From contig CAVTLG010000002.1 in the NCBI GenBank assembly GCA_963735495.1, positions 682,001 through 746,000 of the forward strand: a DNA stretch of 64,000 bases. The letters are read 5' to 3'. Below the pieces are notes generated by a model. It saw only the letters and a list, made by a program, of their open reading frames with translations, was not told the origin of the DNA and ran no database searches. Origin of the DNA: CAVTLG01 sp963735495. Its GTDB lineage: Bacteria; Chloroflexota; Ktedonobacteria; Ktedonobacterales; Ktedonobacteraceae. Within the stretch, counting starts at the first letter, position 1. Each line of letters opens with the position of its first letter. Made by a program: the position numbers and the translations under genes. Below, one piece after another: positions 1 through 8,095 of the stretch.

Positions 1-586
1 GCACACGACGGCTAGCTCCATTGATCGTATTCCGCCGCCCTTGCGACCATTTATAGTGCAGATCGTTTTCCAGAAACTGGCCCTGTACCAGGGCATGCGC
101 CTGCTCCAAAAATGGCAGCGGATTTTCTCCCTGGGCCTCGTAGCGTATGGCCTGTGCGGCGAGAGAGAGAAAGGCATCCGCATCGACCCAGATGCGATGT
201 TGGGCCGATAATCTAAAACTTATCTCGCTATCCCCACGAATTGTCAGCAGGAGCGCATCTTCGTCGCGTGTGCGCAGGACGTGACGCCGCAAGACAGATG
301 CCGCCGAATCAAGCGCGTGCCCCGCATTGATGCGCGCAGGCTCTGACCAGATCGCCCGCACAAGGTCGGCGCGGGACGCCCGGCGACCCTCTGAGCAGAG
401 CAGAACTTTTAAGAGCGTCATGGCTGGTCCGCGATTGCCCCATTCCTCCCAGGACATCCGGGCATAGCGCGCCGGGTACGAGGATAGAGCGGAAGAAGGT
501 ACCAGTCGCTCAATAGCAAACTCGCCGAAAGTAATGATCCGAATTAAAGGATGTGAAGGGTGTTCTTGCCTGCCGATATCGTCCAT
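1..586 (-). CDS. BTAD/SARP-like transcriptional regulator, N-terminal part
   Basis: The gene runs off the left edge of the window, so only the first 195 residues are visible. The start is ATG at 584-586, preceded on the minus strand by GGAGAGAGG. After a short tail there is a winged-helix region (about residues 40-125, with the stretch SRADLVRAIWSE typical of the recognition part of OmpR-like folds in SARP proteins). It is followed by the beginning of a BTAD-type helical domain (about 130-195, VDADAFLSLAAQAIRYEAQG). Proteins of this family are DNA-binding activators; in Ktedonobacteria they often carry long C-terminal TPR or ATPase regions, which would lie outside the window. Family call is from pattern recognition; targets are unknown. 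LysE lies upstream on the same strand with a 250-bp gap that holds three short direct repeats. Confidence 0.7.
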   Translation of the reverse strand, partial: MDDIGRQEHPSHPLIRIITFGEFAIERLVPSSALSSYPARYARMSWEEWGNRGPAMTLLKVLLCSEGRRASRADLVRAIWSEPARINAGHALDSAASVLRRHVLRTRDEDALLLTIRGDSEISFRLSAQHRIWVDADAFLSLAAQAIRYEAQGENPLPFLEQAHALVQGQFLENDLHYKWSQGRRNTINGASRRV

Positions 587-798
587 AATCGCACCTCTCT
601 CCTATCCACCACCGATGTAACGCTGAAATTTAGCGCTTTTCTAGCCACACACATTGACTCAATGCTCCCACATCACCAATACGACACTTTCAACTGCATG
701 AAAAAAGGACTATGATCAGCTGCACTTCCGCCTGGAGGCACTTGCAGATCATCATGGCTCCGATTATAGCATAGCGCCTCCTGTCTTTTATGAGGTTC

Positions 799-825
799 TC
801 GTGAATTTTCGTGAGGTTCTCGTGA
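799..825. promoter_or_regulatory. Three direct TCGTGA repeats upstream of the BTAD gene
   Basis: TCGTGA occurs at 799-804, 809-814 and 820-825, that is with 10- and 11-bp periods, about one helical turn each. A longer 15-nt unit (TGAGGTTCTCGTGAA) is present at 791-805 and 812-826. SARP proteins are known to bind short direct repeats spaced by about 11 bp, so this could be an autoregulatory site for the BTAD gene about 210 bp downstream. That link is inference. The rest of 587-836 shows no gene. Confidence 0.3.
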
Positions 826-836
826 AGCAGGCATGA

Positions 837-1451
837 TTATCTTTTCAAGCTCAGGAGCGCCAGAAGCCCGAAGATCGTAATGATAGCGCCCGAAATCCGA
901 TTGATCCAGAGTAGCCATCTGGGCGTAAATTTTTCTCGCAGCAGACTAATCCCACCAGTTAATAGACACCACCAGGTTGCCGAGCCGAGAAATACTCCAC
1001 ATACAACGAGTAGCGCAGTGAGAGGACTATTCTTTCCGCCTCCTACACCGAGCCCGGCAAAGATTGCAGCAAACGAAAGGATGGTCAGCGGATTGGTCAA
1101 TGTAAGCAAAAGGGTGGACACATACGCACCTATAAAGTTCGTCGTTTTTGCGACAGTCGCTGCTCGTTCGGCAGGTTTTGTGAGCAGAGTTTTACAACCC
1201 AGATAGACCAAAAATAGGCCGCCAATCCCGCGAATCCACTCCTGCTGGTTTACGAGGAACAGAGCCGCGACAGTCAATCCAAAGCCCGCAATACAGCCAT
1301 AGAGGCCGTCCACCGTAGCCACTCCCAGTCCCGAGATTACCCCGTAGAGGAAGCCTCTGCGGAGAGTACGTTGGATACACAATACACTCATCGGACCAAC
1401 AGTGGCAGCAACAGAGAGACCAATGAGCAAACCCCGCATGAAGAAACTCAT
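837..1451 (-). CDS. LysE family amino acid/metabolite exporter
   Basis: The protein has 204 residues and about six predicted membrane segments, the usual size for the LysE/RhtB family of amino-acid exporters. The N-terminal segment carries the family pattern GPMSVLCIQRTLRRG, and segment 4 has LTLTNPLTILSFAAIFAGLG, matching the NP(L/F)T(I/L) signature. ATG at 1449-1451 is preceded by AAGGA at a good distance. Substrate cannot be told from sequence. The gene stands between clpB and the BTAD regulator on the same strand, but a terminator-like hairpin at 1495-1533 separates it from clpB, so it probably has its own promoter. Confidence 0.85.
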   Translation of the reverse strand: MSFFMRGLLIGLSVAATVGPMSVLCIQRTLRRGFLYGVISGLGVATVDGLYGCIAGFGLTVAALFLVNQQEWIRGIGGLFLVYLGCKTLLTKPAERAATVAKTTNFIGAYVSTLLLTLTNPLTILSFAAIFAGLGVGGGKNSPLTALLVVCGVFLGSATWWCLLTGGISLLREKFTPRWLLWINRISGAIITIFGLLALLSLKR

Positions 1452-1494
1452 GTTCGTGTCCTTTCCCTCTCAAAACAATGCTATCTGACAACAT

Positions 1495-1533
1495 AAAAAA
1501 AGTCGCCAGACCTTCAATTGAAGATCTGGCGAC
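1495..1533 (-). terminator. Rho-independent terminator downstream of clpB
   Basis: A 14-bp stem with one non-Watson-Crick pair (1502-1515 with 1520-1533, loop AATT) is followed on the minus strand by a run of seven T residues (A-run 1495-1501). It fits termination of the clpB/small-ORF transcript before lysE. Confidence 0.8.
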
Positions 1534-1547
1534 AGCGACTGCTTTTG

Positions 1548-1649
1548 TCAGGGAGTAGCAGGCATGCGAAGCGGACCAAATCTCCAGCTAGTCTGGTTGG
1601 CCTGCTGCTGTTGAGTCATGACGGAAACGAGATCATCGTAACGGTCCAC
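1548..1649 (-). CDS. Possible 33-residue small protein downstream of clpB
   Basis: A GTG at 1647-1649 preceded by GGGAG with 7-nt spacing opens a 33-codon frame ending in TGA at 1548-1550. An internal ATG at 1617-1619 would give a 23-residue form. The peptide is Gln-rich in the middle (MTQQQQANQTSWRFGPLRMP) and has no signal or membrane segment. It lies exactly between a 12-bp hairpin after clpB and the transcription terminator, so it would be co-transcribed with clpB. I do not recognise it; only conservation in related genomes would show whether it is real. Confidence 0.3.
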   Translation of the reverse strand: MDRYDDLVSVMTQQQQANQTSWRFGPLRMPATP

Positions 1650-1668
1650 TAAACTGCTCCCTTGTGCC

Positions 1669-1697
1669 TGTCTGGTTTCATCATGTGAAACCAGACA
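1669..1697 (-). other. Perfect 12-bp hairpin after the clpB stop
   Basis: TGTCTGGTTTCA at 1669-1680 pairs perfectly with 1686-1697 around a 5-nt loop. No T-tract follows on either strand, so it is more likely an mRNA-stabilising or processing hairpin than an intrinsic terminator. Confidence 0.55.
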
Positions 1698-1720
1698 AGC
1701 TGAGTATAGCACAATCGCCT

Positions 1721-4318
1721 TTACGCTTGCACTACTGGTTTGGTGGTAGCTAGCACCAGTTTGCCAGCGTGAACATCGATATCCACCGTATCGCCATCAC
1801 GGATTGAGCCGTCCAGGATACCACGCGCAATGCGGTTCTCGACTTCGCGTTGGATGACGCGCTTGAGTGGACGCGCGCCAAATTGCGGATCGTAGCCCTC
1901 CTCAGCCAGGTAATCTTTGGCCGCATCGCTCACATGTAGCGCAATATGGCGATCTTCCAGGCGCGGACGCAGACGATTGAGCTGGATGTCAACGATATTC
2001 TTCACTTGCTCACGACCAATCTGGTGGAAGATGATCACTTCGTCGATACGGTTCACAAACTCAGGGCGAAAACCCTCTTCACGCAGGCGCTGCCGAATAT
2101 TGCGCTGAATTTCATCTTCGTCCAGGCCATCGTATTCATGCAGCCAGCGATCACCAATGTTGCTCGTCATAATGATGACGGTATTCTTGAAGTCCACCGT
2201 ACGGCCCTGACCATCAGTGAGGCGACCATCATCGAGCAGTTGTAGCAGGATATTAAAGACCTCAGCAGCCGCCTTCTCAATTTCGTCGAGCAGCACAACA
2301 CAGTAGGGATGGCGGCGTACAGCCTCGGTCAACTGACCACCCTCATCGTAGCCAACATATCCCGGAGGCGCACCAATCAGGCGCGAGACCGTATGTTTCT
2401 CCATGTACTCGGACATATCAATGCGCACGATGGCCTGTTCATTATCGAAGAGAAACTCAGCCAGCGCGCGCGCCAGCTCTGTTTTACCCACACCGGTCGG
2501 TCCCAGGAAAAGGAAACTGGCTAAAGGCCGATTGGGATCTTGCAGGCCAGCACGCGAACGGCGGACCGCGTCAGAGACAACCTGCAAAGCATTATCCTGT
2601 CCCACCACACGCTCACGCAGGCGACTCTCCATATTGAGCAACTTCTGTACTTCGGCCTCCATCAACCGAGACAGGGGAATATGCGTCCACTTCGAGACGA
2701 TCTCCGCGATATCTTCCGCGTCCACTTCTTCTTTGAGCATGCGCGTGCTTTGCAAGTTCGCCAGCTTGGCTTCCTGATCTTTGATGCGCTGCTCAAGAAC
2801 CGGGATTTCGCCATGTTTTAGACGCGCCATGGCTTCATAATCTAAGACGCGCTCCGCCTTTTCATAGGTAACTTGAGCATCTTCAAGCTGCTGCTTGAGC
2901 TTACGTATCTCTTCCACCGGTTCCCGCTCACCCTCCAGCGTCAGGCGCAACGTATGCAATTGCTCATTCAGATTAGCCAGCTCACGTTCAACTTTCTCGC
3001 GACGCTCACGGCTAGCCACATCGGTCTCCTTCTTCAACGCTTCCTGCTCAACCTGCAATTGACGAATACGACGATCCAAAGCATCAATCTCGCTCGGCGT
3101 ACTGTCCAGCTCAACGCGACGATGGCTGGCAGCTTCATCAACCAGATCAATAGCTTTATCCGGTAAGAAGCGGTCCGTGATGTAACGACTGGAGAGCATA
3201 GCCGCCGCCACCAGAGCACTATCTTGAATACGCACCCCATGATGCACCTCGTAGCGAGGTTTCAGTCCACGCAGAATACTGATAGTGTCCTCGACCGAGG
3301 GTTGATCGACAATAACCGGCTGAAAACGACGCTCCAGGGCCGCATCTTTCTCAATATGCTTGCGGTACTCGTCGAGCGTCGTGGCCCCAATACAGTGTAA
3401 CTCACCGCGCGCCAGCATAGGTTTGAGCATGTTCGAGGCATCCATGGCACCCTCGGCGGCGCCTGCCCCGACCAACGTATGCAACTCATCGATAAAGAGG
3501 ATAATGCCTCCCTCGGCACCGGTTACTTCTTTTAAAACGGCCTTCAAACGCTCCTCAAACTCACCACGATACTTAGCGCCAGCCACCAACGCACCCAGAT
3601 CCAGCGTGACTACCTGCTTATGCGCCAGCGTCTTTGGCACGTCGCCGCGTACAATCCTCTGAGCCAGACCTTCCACAATAGCCGTCTTGCCTACACCGGG
3701 CTCGCCGATCAGCACCGGATTGTTCTTGGTACGACGGCTCAGAACCTGGATGACACGGCGGATCTCTTCGTCACGCCCAATGACTGGATCGAGTTTGCCC
3801 AACTGAGCCAGTTCCGTGAGATTGCGACCGTATTTCTCCAGCGCCTGATACTTGCCCTCAGGATTTTGATCAGTGACACGTTGTGCACCTCGAATGGAAG
3901 TCAGCGCCTTTAGTACCAGATCTCGCGTCAGGCCAGCCGCTTTGAGCGCACGCGACGCAGCACTATCACCCTCCAGGAGAGCCAGCAGCAAGTGCTCTAC
4001 GCTCAAGTACTCATCTTTAAAGTTACTCATTTCATTCCAGGCGTGTTCCAGAACTCCGCGCAAGCGCGCCGAGATGCCCGGTTCACTGCCACCGTAGACC
4101 CGTGGCATACGCTCCAATTCGCGCTCAACCATGCTTTTGGCAGTGATGCTATTCCCTCCGGCCTTCTGGATTACCTGTTGCACCACCCCATTCTCCTGTG
4201 TCAGCAAAGCATCCAGCAAATGCTCAGGTTCAACATAACTATGATTATGCTCTCTTGCCGTTTCTGCCGCTTCCTGGATAGCTTCACGTGCTTTATCAGT
4301 AAATCTCTCGATCTTCAT
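1721..4318 (-). CDS. clpB: ATP-dependent disaggregase ClpB
   Basis: A full-length (865 aa) Hsp100 chaperone that, with DnaK, pulls proteins out of aggregates in the cytoplasm. Order of parts: Clp_N repeats (1-145), first AAA+ module with Walker A GEPGVGKT near residue 205 and Walker B IILFIDELH, the long coiled-coil middle domain (about 400-525) that distinguishes ClpB from ClpA/ClpC, second AAA+ with GPTGVGKT near 605 and VVLLDEIEKA, then the C-terminal oligomerisation domain. ATG at 4316-4318 follows AGGAGG. The upstream region has a clear sigma-A-type promoter and a HAIR-like inverted repeat, suggesting HspR-type heat-shock control. A small ORF and a terminator follow. Confidence 0.97.
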   Translation of the reverse strand: MKIERFTDKAREAIQEAAETAREHNHSYVEPEHLLDALLTQENGVVQQVIQKAGGNSITAKSMVERELERMPRVYGGSEPGISARLRGVLEHAWNEMSNFKDEYLSVEHLLLALLEGDSAASRALKAAGLTRDLVLKALTSIRGAQRVTDQNPEGKYQALEKYGRNLTELAQLGKLDPVIGRDEEIRRVIQVLSRRTKNNPVLIGEPGVGKTAIVEGLAQRIVRGDVPKTLAHKQVVTLDLGALVAGAKYRGEFEERLKAVLKEVTGAEGGIILFIDELHTLVGAGAAEGAMDASNMLKPMLARGELHCIGATTLDEYRKHIEKDAALERRFQPVIVDQPSVEDTISILRGLKPRYEVHHGVRIQDSALVAAAMLSSRYITDRFLPDKAIDLVDEAASHRRVELDSTPSEIDALDRRIRQLQVEQEALKKETDVASRERREKVERELANLNEQLHTLRLTLEGEREPVEEIRKLKQQLEDAQVTYEKAERVLDYEAMARLKHGEIPVLEQRIKDQEAKLANLQSTRMLKEEVDAEDIAEIVSKWTHIPLSRLMEAEVQKLLNMESRLRERVVGQDNALQVVSDAVRRSRAGLQDPNRPLASFLFLGPTGVGKTELARALAEFLFDNEQAIVRIDMSEYMEKHTVSRLIGAPPGYVGYDEGGQLTEAVRRHPYCVVLLDEIEKAAAEVFNILLQLLDDGRLTDGQGRTVDFKNTVIIMTSNIGDRWLHEYDGLDEDEIQRNIRQRLREEGFRPEFVNRIDEVIIFHQIGREQVKNIVDIQLNRLRPRLEDRHIALHVSDAAKDYLAEEGYDPQFGARPLKRVIQREVENRIARGILDGSIRDGDTVDIDVHAGKLVLATTKPVVQA

Positions 4319-4359
4319 TAGCTCTCCTCCTAGCCTCTGCTAAGAATATTTTCACTGTT

Positions 4360-4388
4360 ACTATAGCACATTGATATGCCCATTGCAA
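4360..4388 (-). promoter_or_regulatory. clpB promoter
   Basis: On the minus strand TTGCAA (4383-4388), a 17-bp spacer and TATAGT (4360-4365) form a good housekeeping-type promoter, about 40 bp upstream of the clpB start. Confidence 0.65.
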
Positions 4389-4392
4389 ATAT

Positions 4393-4413
4393 TTTGAGTG
4401 TTATACTATCAAG
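4393..4413. promoter_or_regulatory. HAIR-like (HspR) operator upstream of clpB
   Basis: Minus strand reads CTTGATA, seven bases, ACTCAAA. The HspR-binding HAIR consensus is CTTGAGT-N7-ACTCAAG; 11 of 14 defined positions match. It ends 4 bp upstream of the -35 box. HspR control of clpB is known in Actinobacteria and Deinococcus; the assignment here is inference. Confidence 0.45.
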
Positions 4414-4565
4414 TTTTCTAAAATTAATGGTATCAAACATGGCTGTGCAACCTGGCAAATCCCACATATGCACCAAAACGTCAGGCTGTAGCGCTCACTC
4501 GCCGAGCAACAGATGCGATTAATTTGATAAATTGGCACAGAAATGCACAGTCGATTGGTGCATAA

Positions 4566-4731
4566 GCAAATTTGGCTATTGGGCATATCACGTGGAATCT
4601 CATGTCTATGGAAAGCCTAGAAGAAGCCTAGAAGAAGCCTAACAAGTTTGTTCAGTTCGCTTGTATACTCCTTCATAGTGAAAGGCTATTCAACGCTTTT
4701 TCCACGTGATATGCCCAATAGCCGCAAATTT
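4566..4731. mobile_element. 150-bp MITE with 24-bp TIRs and 8-bp target duplication
   Basis: Perfect 24-bp terminal inverted repeats (4574-4597 and 4700-4723, beginning GGCTATTGGGCATATCACG) enclose 102 bp with no coding capacity, and the direct repeat GCAAATTT flanks the element at 4566-4573 and 4724-4731. Inside are short repeats of AGAAGCCT (4613-4641). An 8-bp duplication and a GGCT start are both features of ISL3-family ends, so a parent IS of that kind is possible, but I cannot name it. The perfect ends and intact duplication suggest recent insertion between clpB and the lectin gene. Confidence 0.8.
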
Positions 4732-4872
4732 ATATGTTGCTTAGATCGGATGTGTCCAGACTGGCTGACCTTCAGATGGATATCTTCCGATGGCTAAGGG
4801 AAGTACCCTGGCCATTTTTCCTGTGACAGAAGCACCTGCTTCTCCACGTTTAAGCAGTACAGAGGAAACTTG

Positions 4873-5448
4873 ATGAAAAAAAGTATTGTGAAACGTCTGT
4901 TTTGGGTAGCACTTTGTGTTTGCATCTCTTGCACGCTGCTTGCTACCTTCACTCCGACAAATGCTGCCCACGCTGCAACTTCTAAAGCAGCAAGTTGCCT
5001 ACACGGTTCTAGTGAGGCCTGGTCCCCCAATTCAAGTAACCAAGTCTGGGCTCAACAACCTGATGTGCCATTTCTATGGGCAAGTACTTGTTCAGGGAGG
5101 CAACTTGCTCTCGTCTATCAAAACGACGGCAATTTAGTCTTGTATATTGATTACGTTACTGAAGGAGATGTAGGATCTGCTATATGGGCAACTGGTACCG
5201 ATTCTGGTATTGACCCACCACAAGTGACGCCTGGATATGTTGTTTTTCAAAACGATGGCAACTTTGTCATCTACAATCAGATTTACTTCTTTAGTTACTC
5301 ATACCAAGCTGATTGGGCGACTGACACTGGTGGTAAAGGTGCTACCTCTTTGCGTCTGCAAGCCGACGGCAATCTGGTGATTTATAAAAACGGCAATTAC
5401 TTACCGTCAAGTGCTCTCTGGGCATCAAACACATCTGGTTATGCTTAA
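4873..5448 (+). CDS. Secreted bulb-type (mannose-binding) lectin domain protein
   Basis: The protein has 191 residues from ATG 4873 (AGAGG eight bases upstream; a TTG at 4870 is the less likely start). Residues 1-34 form a Sec signal peptide with Lys/Arg, a hydrophobic core and an AHA-A cleavage site. The mature part is one B-lectin domain with three repeats of the QxDxNxVxY sugar-binding pattern: YQNDGNLVLY, FQNDGNFVIY and LQADGNLVIY. In monocot and bacterial lectins this motif binds mannose; here the first two repeats have Asn before Asp-Gly-Asn as in many bacterial versions. It is probably an extracellular carbohydrate-binding or antimicrobial protein. It stands alone, downstream of the MITE, with a strong hairpin after it. 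Confidence 0.85.
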   Translation: MKKSIVKRLFWVALCVCISCTLLATFTPTNAAHAATSKAASCLHGSSEAWSPNSSNQVWAQQPDVPFLWASTCSGRQLALVYQNDGNLVLYIDYVTEGDVGSAIWATGTDSGIDPPQVTPGYVVFQNDGNFVIYNQIYFFSYSYQADWATDTGGKGATSLRLQADGNLVIYKNGNYLPSSALWASNTSGYA

Positions 5449-5520
5449 AGGATGACTTTCTTGCATTTCTGTGAGTAGCCTTTATCAATCAAGCTGCTCG
5501 TGTGCCAGAGGCAATAGCGG

Positions 5521-5564
5521 TAGGTGAGGTGCGCGCGGGAATTTTTCCACGCGCACCTCACCTA
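5521..5564. terminator. Strong 15-bp hairpin between convergent lectin and GNAT genes
   Basis: 5521-5535 pairs perfectly with 5550-5564, GC-rich, with a 14-nt loop that can itself pair further. No clear T-tract follows, yet its place between convergent genes fits a bidirectional terminator. Confidence 0.5.
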
Positions 5565-5637
5565 TGTAATAACACTCCGCAAATCTAGAACGCGACCTCA
5601 CCGCTCGCCTTCAGCACAATCTGTAAGCAGGACCGGA

Positions 5638-6105
5638 CTACAGATCATCCCCTGTCATGGGGCGGACAAATAGGACATGCGGACCAACACCCGGGACATT
5701 AAAAATATCACCCTGCTGGACAAAACCAAAACGCACGTAAAAGCCTTTGACAGTAACACGACCATTGCACCAGACCTCACCGGGTAGGCCATGAGAGGCG
5801 GCATAGGAGATGAGTTCCTGCAAGATCTCCCCACCAACGCCTTTACCCCTGACATGTTCGGAGACCGCCATGCCGCGTATTCTCCATGAATTCAGTTGTT
5901 TCGTATCATACAAAGGCTCGTACATAACCGAGCCAACTCCGATCAGCTCTCGATTGAGATAGTAGCCTACGTGATAACTATCAGGCGCTTCATCTAAAGG
6001 GTAGGCACACTCTTCAAAAGTCTGATGTGGCCGCAATATACGATGACGAACAGGATAGGTCTCCGCTGCTGAGATAATGTGCATGCCCTCTACGTATTTT
6101 GACAT
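5638..6105 (-). CDS. GNAT family N-acetyltransferase
   Basis: A 155-residue protein with the GNAT fold: strands around SWRIRGMAVSEHVRGKGVGGEILQELISYA contain the acetyl-CoA-binding motif A (R/Q-x-x-G-x-G/A as RGKGVGG), and the C-terminal half has GEVWCNGRVTVKGFYVRFGFVQQGDIF, typical of motif B. ATG 6105 is chosen because AGAGG sits 10 bases upstream; a TTG at 6114 would be too close to it. Substrate unknown. It stands alone on the minus strand between two long intergenic regions. Confidence 0.8.
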   Translation of the reverse strand: MSKYVEGMHIISAAETYPVRHRILRPHQTFEECAYPLDEAPDSYHVGYYLNRELIGVGSVMYEPLYDTKQLNSWRIRGMAVSEHVRGKGVGGEILQELISYAASHGLPGEVWCNGRVTVKGFYVRFGFVQQGDIFNVPGVGPHVLFVRPMTGDDL

Positions 6106-6202
6106 GTGCTTCAAACCTCTTCAAAGATGCTAACTTGACAGTATCTTTCGTTGTTTTACTGACGCATGCAAGAATAGTTGCAACAGATAGTAGTAATATG
6201 TG

Positions 6203-6214
6203 TCAGACGTCTGA
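6203..6214. promoter_or_regulatory. 12-bp perfect palindrome in the GNAT/ffh intergenic region
   Basis: TCAGACGTCTGA is a perfect palindrome 98 bp upstream of the GNAT start, a plausible dimeric repressor site. The remaining 6106-6520 shows no gene. Confidence 0.3.
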
Positions 6215-6522
6215 TATATGTCAAGCATCATCTCTTCCCATTTAGCTCTGACCCGGCTATAACAGCAAGCCTATACTGAGTCGAGAACAGCGCGTCATTC
6301 ACATAACCATCAGGAAAAAGACGTCGAGTTATCTCAACTATACACAGCGTATAGCTGATAATCCCATGTACTGAAGACGATGGAGCATCAAGAAATCTTA
6401 AAAACGTTGTATCTTCACTTTACCCATACTGCATCCACTGCTTCTCAACAGCAGAAATTACAGCTAGAGACAAAGCTGATCTGGTACTAGCGCCGAAAAT
6501 GGACGAAAGAAGGTCCAAAAGA

Positions 6523-6571
6523 TGGTATAATGGGGGCCAAAACCAATAGTATTACACCTGAAAGTGTAATA
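6523..6571 (+). promoter_or_regulatory. ffh promoter (extended -10) and leader inverted repeat
   Basis: TGGTATAAT at 6523-6531 is an extended -10 element; no good -35 is seen. Just downstream, TATTACAC (6550-6557) and GTGTAATA (6564-6571) form a perfect 8-bp inverted repeat with a 6-nt spacer, which could be an operator or a leader hairpin about 50 nt before the ffh start. Confidence 0.5.
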
Positions 6572-6623
6572 TACTAATGGCTACGATTGCGCATGCGATT
6601 GGCGGAGAGAGGAAAACAACAGT

Positions 6624-8090
6624 ATGGCGATGTTTGAGAGCTTATCAAAACGCCTTGAGGGCATATTCAATAATCTTAGTGGGCAGGGAAAACTAACCGA
6701 AGACGATGTCAATGCAGCACTACGCGAGGTACGCCTGGCGCTGATTGAAGCGGATGTTAACCTGAAAGTAGCACGACAATTTGTCGAGCGCGTGAAGCAA
6801 AAAGCGATAGGCGCAGATCTCATGGGGAGCCTCTCCCCGGCTCAGCAGGTTCTTTCAATTGTGAACGAGGAACTGGTGGAAGTCCTGGGCGGCGCTGAGG
6901 GCAAAAATAGACTTGATCTCGGAGGTCCGCCACCGCAGGTCATCCTGCTCGTAGGCTTGCAAGGTTCAGGTAAAACAACATCGGCGGCTAAGCTTGCCAA
7001 CTATTTACGCAAGCAAGGTCAGCGTCCACTGCTGGTGGCCGCCGACATGTACCGTCCAGCAGCGGTCAACCAGTTGAAGTCCCTGGGGAAACAATTGACC
7101 ATTCCGGTCTATGCAGAACCACAGGGGGCAGATCCCGTCGATATCTGCGTCAACTCGCTTGACTATGCACGAGAGCAAGCCTGCTCTGTGGTGATTCTCG
7201 ATACCGCCGGACGCTTGAATATTGACGAGCGCATGATGCACGAAGTCATAAACATCCGCAGTCGCGTTAACCCGCGTGAGGTGCTGCTGGTCGCCGATGC
7301 AATGACCGGTCAGGAAGCCGTACGCGTAGCTGATGACTTCAACCAGGCAGTCTCACTGACCGGCATGGTCCTGACAAAGATGGACGGTGACGCTCGCGGC
7401 GGCGCAGCGCTCTCCATTCGCTCAGTGACCGGTGTGCCGATCAAGTTTATGGGCGTGGGCGAAAAAACAGACGCATTGGAGCCATTCTATCCAGATCGCC
7501 TGGCCTCGCGTATACTAGGAATGGGAGATGTGCTTTCCTTAATCGAACGCGCACAGGAAAGCATCGATCAAGAAGAGGCGTTGAAGACTCAGGCGAAATT
7601 GCAGCAGGGAAAGTTCGACCTGGAAGATTTTCTCAACGCGATGCGCCAGTTGAAACGCATGGGACCATTGCGGCAGGTCATGGAGATGATGCCGGGCCTC
7701 AATAAGCTGACGTCAATGCCAGAGATGGAAGAGGCCCTGGAAGGCGATCAGCTCAAGTACATTGAGGCGATGATTCTCTCCATGACGAAAGAAGAACGGC
7801 GCAATCCCGATATTATTAATGGGAGCCGGCGCAAGCGTATCTCACGTGGTAGCGGTACGACCGTACAGGAACTCAACCAGCTCCTGGACCAGTTTGGCGA
7901 GATGCGCACGATGATTCGCCAGATGAGCGCCGGCAAAGGTCCCTGGGCACAGTTGGCTCGCCAGTATGGTGGAGCAGGAGGCGCGGGCATACCCGCACTG
8001 GCAGGCGCAAAAGCCAACGGTAGGACCGGCGGCAAGAAAACAGGCAAGGCCGCACGCAAAGAAAAACGCAAGCATCGTGGAAAGAGGTAA
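6624..8090 (+). CDS. ffh: Signal recognition particle GTPase Ffh (SRP54)
   Basis: A 488-residue protein-targeting GTPase that binds signal peptides and the SRP RNA and hands ribosomes to FtsY. It shows the N helical bundle (1-90), G domain with P-loop GLQGSGKTT near residue 112, DTAGR, and TKMDGDARGG, then the Met-rich M domain (about 310-440: MRQLKRMGPLRQVMEMMPGL) and a very basic tail KKTGKAARKEKRKHRGKR. ATG 6624 follows GAGAGAGG; a second in-frame ATG at 6630 is less well placed. The SRP RNA gene is not seen in this window. The L,D-transpeptidase gene begins 5 bp after the stop and is likely co-transcribed. Confidence 0.97.
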   Translation: MAMFESLSKRLEGIFNNLSGQGKLTEDDVNAALREVRLALIEADVNLKVARQFVERVKQKAIGADLMGSLSPAQQVLSIVNEELVEVLGGAEGKNRLDLGGPPPQVILLVGLQGSGKTTSAAKLANYLRKQGQRPLLVAADMYRPAAVNQLKSLGKQLTIPVYAEPQGADPVDICVNSLDYAREQACSVVILDTAGRLNIDERMMHEVINIRSRVNPREVLLVADAMTGQEAVRVADDFNQAVSLTGMVLTKMDGDARGGAALSIRSVTGVPIKFMGVGEKTDALEPFYPDRLASRILGMGDVLSLIERAQESIDQEEALKTQAKLQQGKFDLEDFLNAMRQLKRMGPLRQVMEMMPGLNKLTSMPEMEEALEGDQLKYIEAMILSMTKEERRNPDIINGSRRKRISRGSGTTVQELNQLLDQFGEMRTMIRQMSAGKGPWAQLARQYGGAGGAGIPALAGAKANGRTGGKKTGKAARKEKRKHRGKR

Positions 8091-8095
8091 TTTTT

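Noticed and set aside
673..918. 81-residue minus-strand frame overlapping lysE
   Set aside because: Overlaps the lysE 3' end out of frame and has no ribosome site.
1917..4321. Many long plus-strand frames opposite clpB
   Set aside because: Shadow frames of a strongly coding gene; no ribosome sites or domains.
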